Shown here one piece after another: positions 62,731 through 64,000 of a DNA stretch of 64,000 nucleotides (within the stretch, counting starts at the first letter, position 1; the number at the start of each line of letters is the position of its first letter). The notes beneath the pieces are model-generated. The model was not told the DNA's origin and did no database searches. It was given only the letters and a program-made list of their open reading frames with translations. Made by a program: the position numbers and the translations under genes. Source of the stretch: Flagellimonas sp. CMM7 (GTDB lineage Bacteria > Bacteroidota > Bacteroidia > Flavobacteriales > Flavobacteriaceae); the NCBI RefSeq assembly GCF_021390195.1, contig NZ_CP090003.1, positions 124,001-188,000 on the forward strand, read 5' to 3'.

Positions 62731-63126
62731 ATGAAAAGAATAATTGCAATCATCATACTTTACATTGCCTGTATTGGCATGACCAATGCCCAAGAAGGAT
62801 CCTTATTTGACTATCAGATACAACGTTTGGATGATCAAAATTATACAATGCAGATGCAACTTTCTGAGAATTCAAATACGCAGTATATACAGATACATTT
62901 TTTTGAAAAAGGAGTGGAATTGGTGATATATGAAGCCTCAATTAACAAGAAAAAAGATGGGAACTACTATCTCTATTTTGAGGGGGTGGAAAACCTTGTC
63001 TTTCTTGATAACATCACCTTTCAATTCAACCATGATTTTGGAATGCTAAAGGAACCATCGGTAGTGGTAAGATTAATTGATAAGGATTTTAATCAAATAG
63101 ACACCTACCAGCAAACAATCCAATAA
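62731..63126 (+). CDS. Small secreted beta-rich protein
   Basis: A 131-residue protein with signal peptide (MKRIIAIIILYIACIGMTNA) and a single beta-sandwich-like domain (YTMQMQLSENSNTQYIQIHF, VVVRLIDKDFNQIDTYQQTI). No family recognised. It lies 11 bases after the giant gene and 12 before the next. Confidence 0.55.
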   Translation: MKRIIAIIILYIACIGMTNAQEGSLFDYQIQRLDDQNYTMQMQLSENSNTQYIQIHFFEKGVELVIYEASINKKKDGNYYLYFEGVENLVFLDNITFQFNHDFGMLKEPSVVVRLIDKDFNQIDTYQQTIQ

Positions 63127-63138
63127 AACCAACTGAAG

Positions 63139-64000
63139 ATGAAAAACTATTACATCATAGCATTTGCTTTTTTAGTAAGCATATTTGCGAATGCCCAGTC
63201 AGACAATAATCTATTGGTAGAGACCAATGCTTCGGCCTCATTGAATCTTTGCGGGGAAAACGTCACTATATCAATCACTATATCAAATTCTTCTTCTGAA
63301 ATTGCAACTGGAGTCACCTTCTCCACGAGCTTACCTATTGGGGTTTCACATATTCCAATGGCAAGTGATTATCCATTGGATTCTGGGTCCACTATAGGAA
63401 ATCCTATTTTCATGCTTCCAGATGTAGCGGGAAATTCTACTTTAAATTTTACCTATACCATTGCTGGTAGCTGCGAGCTTTTAGATGAGTTTGATAGTAC
63501 CTTTGGTGATGAAACCGAATTTGAGGTGAGCAATGAGAATACCATCACCTATAGCCTTAATAATGGTTCCCCTAACAGTTTTACCGGTAACTCTGAATCC
63601 TATAACGTTCGTTTTGCCGAACTAGAAGTAAAAGTTGCTGATGATGATGTGAACCTTTTTACAGGAGTATTGGAAAAAGACGCAGATGGAACAGTCTTTA
63701 CCCGTGAGATAGAGGTACGTAATTCAGGGCTTGGAAGACTATCTGAGTATACATTTTATGTAGACGTTGACAATCGTATTGAATTCTCTGAACTTTCCCT
63801 GGGGAACCAAGTGTTGACTCCTACTTCAACGGGTGTATCACCTACGGACCCTAATGTAAATAGATACGCTTATACTTTTTCCGATTTTTCAACAATCGGG
63901 AATGGAGATGCCTTTTTTGATCAAAATGAATCCATGATTTTCAATGATAGTGTAGCTTTACTCCCCGGTACTTGTGAATCTGCACTGGAGACTAATTATA
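63139..64000 (+). CDS. Secreted adhesin-like protein, 3' end cut by window edge
   Basis: The frame is open from ATG 63139 to the last base (287 codons visible). Signal peptide MKNYYIIAFAFLVSIFANAQ, then conserved-repeat (DUF11-like) Ig-type beta domains: SLNLCGENVTISITISNSSS, EIATGVTFSTSLPIGVSHIP, TREIEVRNSGLGRLSEYTFY. Such proteins in Flavobacteriaceae are often very large and may end in a type-9 secretion sorting domain, which cannot be checked here. Last visible member of the exported-protein run. Confidence 0.65.
   Translation, partial: MKNYYIIAFAFLVSIFANAQSDNNLLVETNASASLNLCGENVTISITISNSSSEIATGVTFSTSLPIGVSHIPMASDYPLDSGSTIGNPIFMLPDVAGNSTLNFTYTIAGSCELLDEFDSTFGDETEFEVSNENTITYSLNNGSPNSFTGNSESYNVRFAELEVKVADDDVNLFTGVLEKDADGTVFTREIEVRNSGLGRLSEYTFYVDVDNRIEFSELSLGNQVLTPTSTGVSPTDPNVNRYAYTFSDFSTIGNGDAFFDQNESMIFNDSVALLPGTCESALETNY

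Noticed and set aside
1..64000. CRISPR arrays or rRNA genes
   Set aside because: No regularly spaced short repeats and no rRNA-like sequence were seen; only one complete tRNA is present.

Overview
The window looks like part of a chromosome from a marine-type member of the Bacteroidota, most likely Flavobacteriaceae. The DNA is AT-rich, promoters resemble the Bacteroidota TAnnTTTG type, and the gene families are typical of that phylum: DUF6169, RteC, Bacteroidetes-type Tra proteins, DUF4097/GIN adhesin-like proteins, SUMF1-like lipoproteins and giant Rhs-like surface proteins. Most of the window is accessory DNA.

Region 1 (1-11.6 kb) is the right-hand part of a phage-like or satellite-like integrated element. 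It has a partial PcfJ-like gene, a divergent repressor/leftward-operon switch, XRE regulators, RNase HI, a rightward run of small phage-type genes (6.1-10.4 kb), and a tyrosine integrase pointing away from a tRNA-Arg(UCU). The element lies on the 3' side of that tRNA, and its other end is outside the window. Two control regions in it (about 1480 and 5890) are near copies of each other.

Region 2 (11.7-17.4 kb) is mostly chromosomal in character: aldose 1-epimerase, a frameshifted SUMF1/FGE-like lipoprotein gene, and an operon of Crp-like regulator, START-like protein, DUF6326-type membrane protein and quinone-oxidoreductase-type dehydrogenase. A diverged ~110-bp repeat brackets the last operon (14.28 and 17.97 kb).

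Region 3 (17.97-32.7 kb) reads as a 14.7-kb island flanked by copies of the 3' end of a tRNA-Pro-like gene, each beside a 13-bp-stem terminator. From left to right it holds a decayed IS1182-like element with clear terminal inverted repeats, a cmk gene scrap, an erythromycin-esterase-family lipoprotein, a serine hydrolase, an ECF sigma/HEAT anti-sigma/DUF4097 gene set with a shared promoter motif, an esterase, an IS110 element with a candidate bridge-RNA leader, and an IntDOT-like integrase next to the right att copy.

Region 4 (32.7-47.3 kb) starts a second element that runs out of the window: RteC-like regulator, HTH protein, EEP-fold protein with altered catalytic motifs, ORF6N protein, a divergent pair of an unknown 378-aa protein and a DUF262/DUF1524 (GmrSD-like) nuclease, a cell-wall amidase, and a Bacteroidetes-type mating-pore block (TraE, F, G, I-like, J, K, M, N). 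No relaxase or coupling protein is visible.

Region 5 (47.4-64 kb) has an orphan response regulator divergent from a tightly packed run of exported proteins: a thrombospondin-type-3 protein, an OmpH/Skp-like chaperone, a lipoprotein, a giant Rhs-like protein (one frameshift), a LolA-like protein, a second giant Rhs-related protein, a small secreted protein and a partial adhesin-like protein. This run, directly next to a transfer pore, is the best candidate for an undescribed export or surface system.
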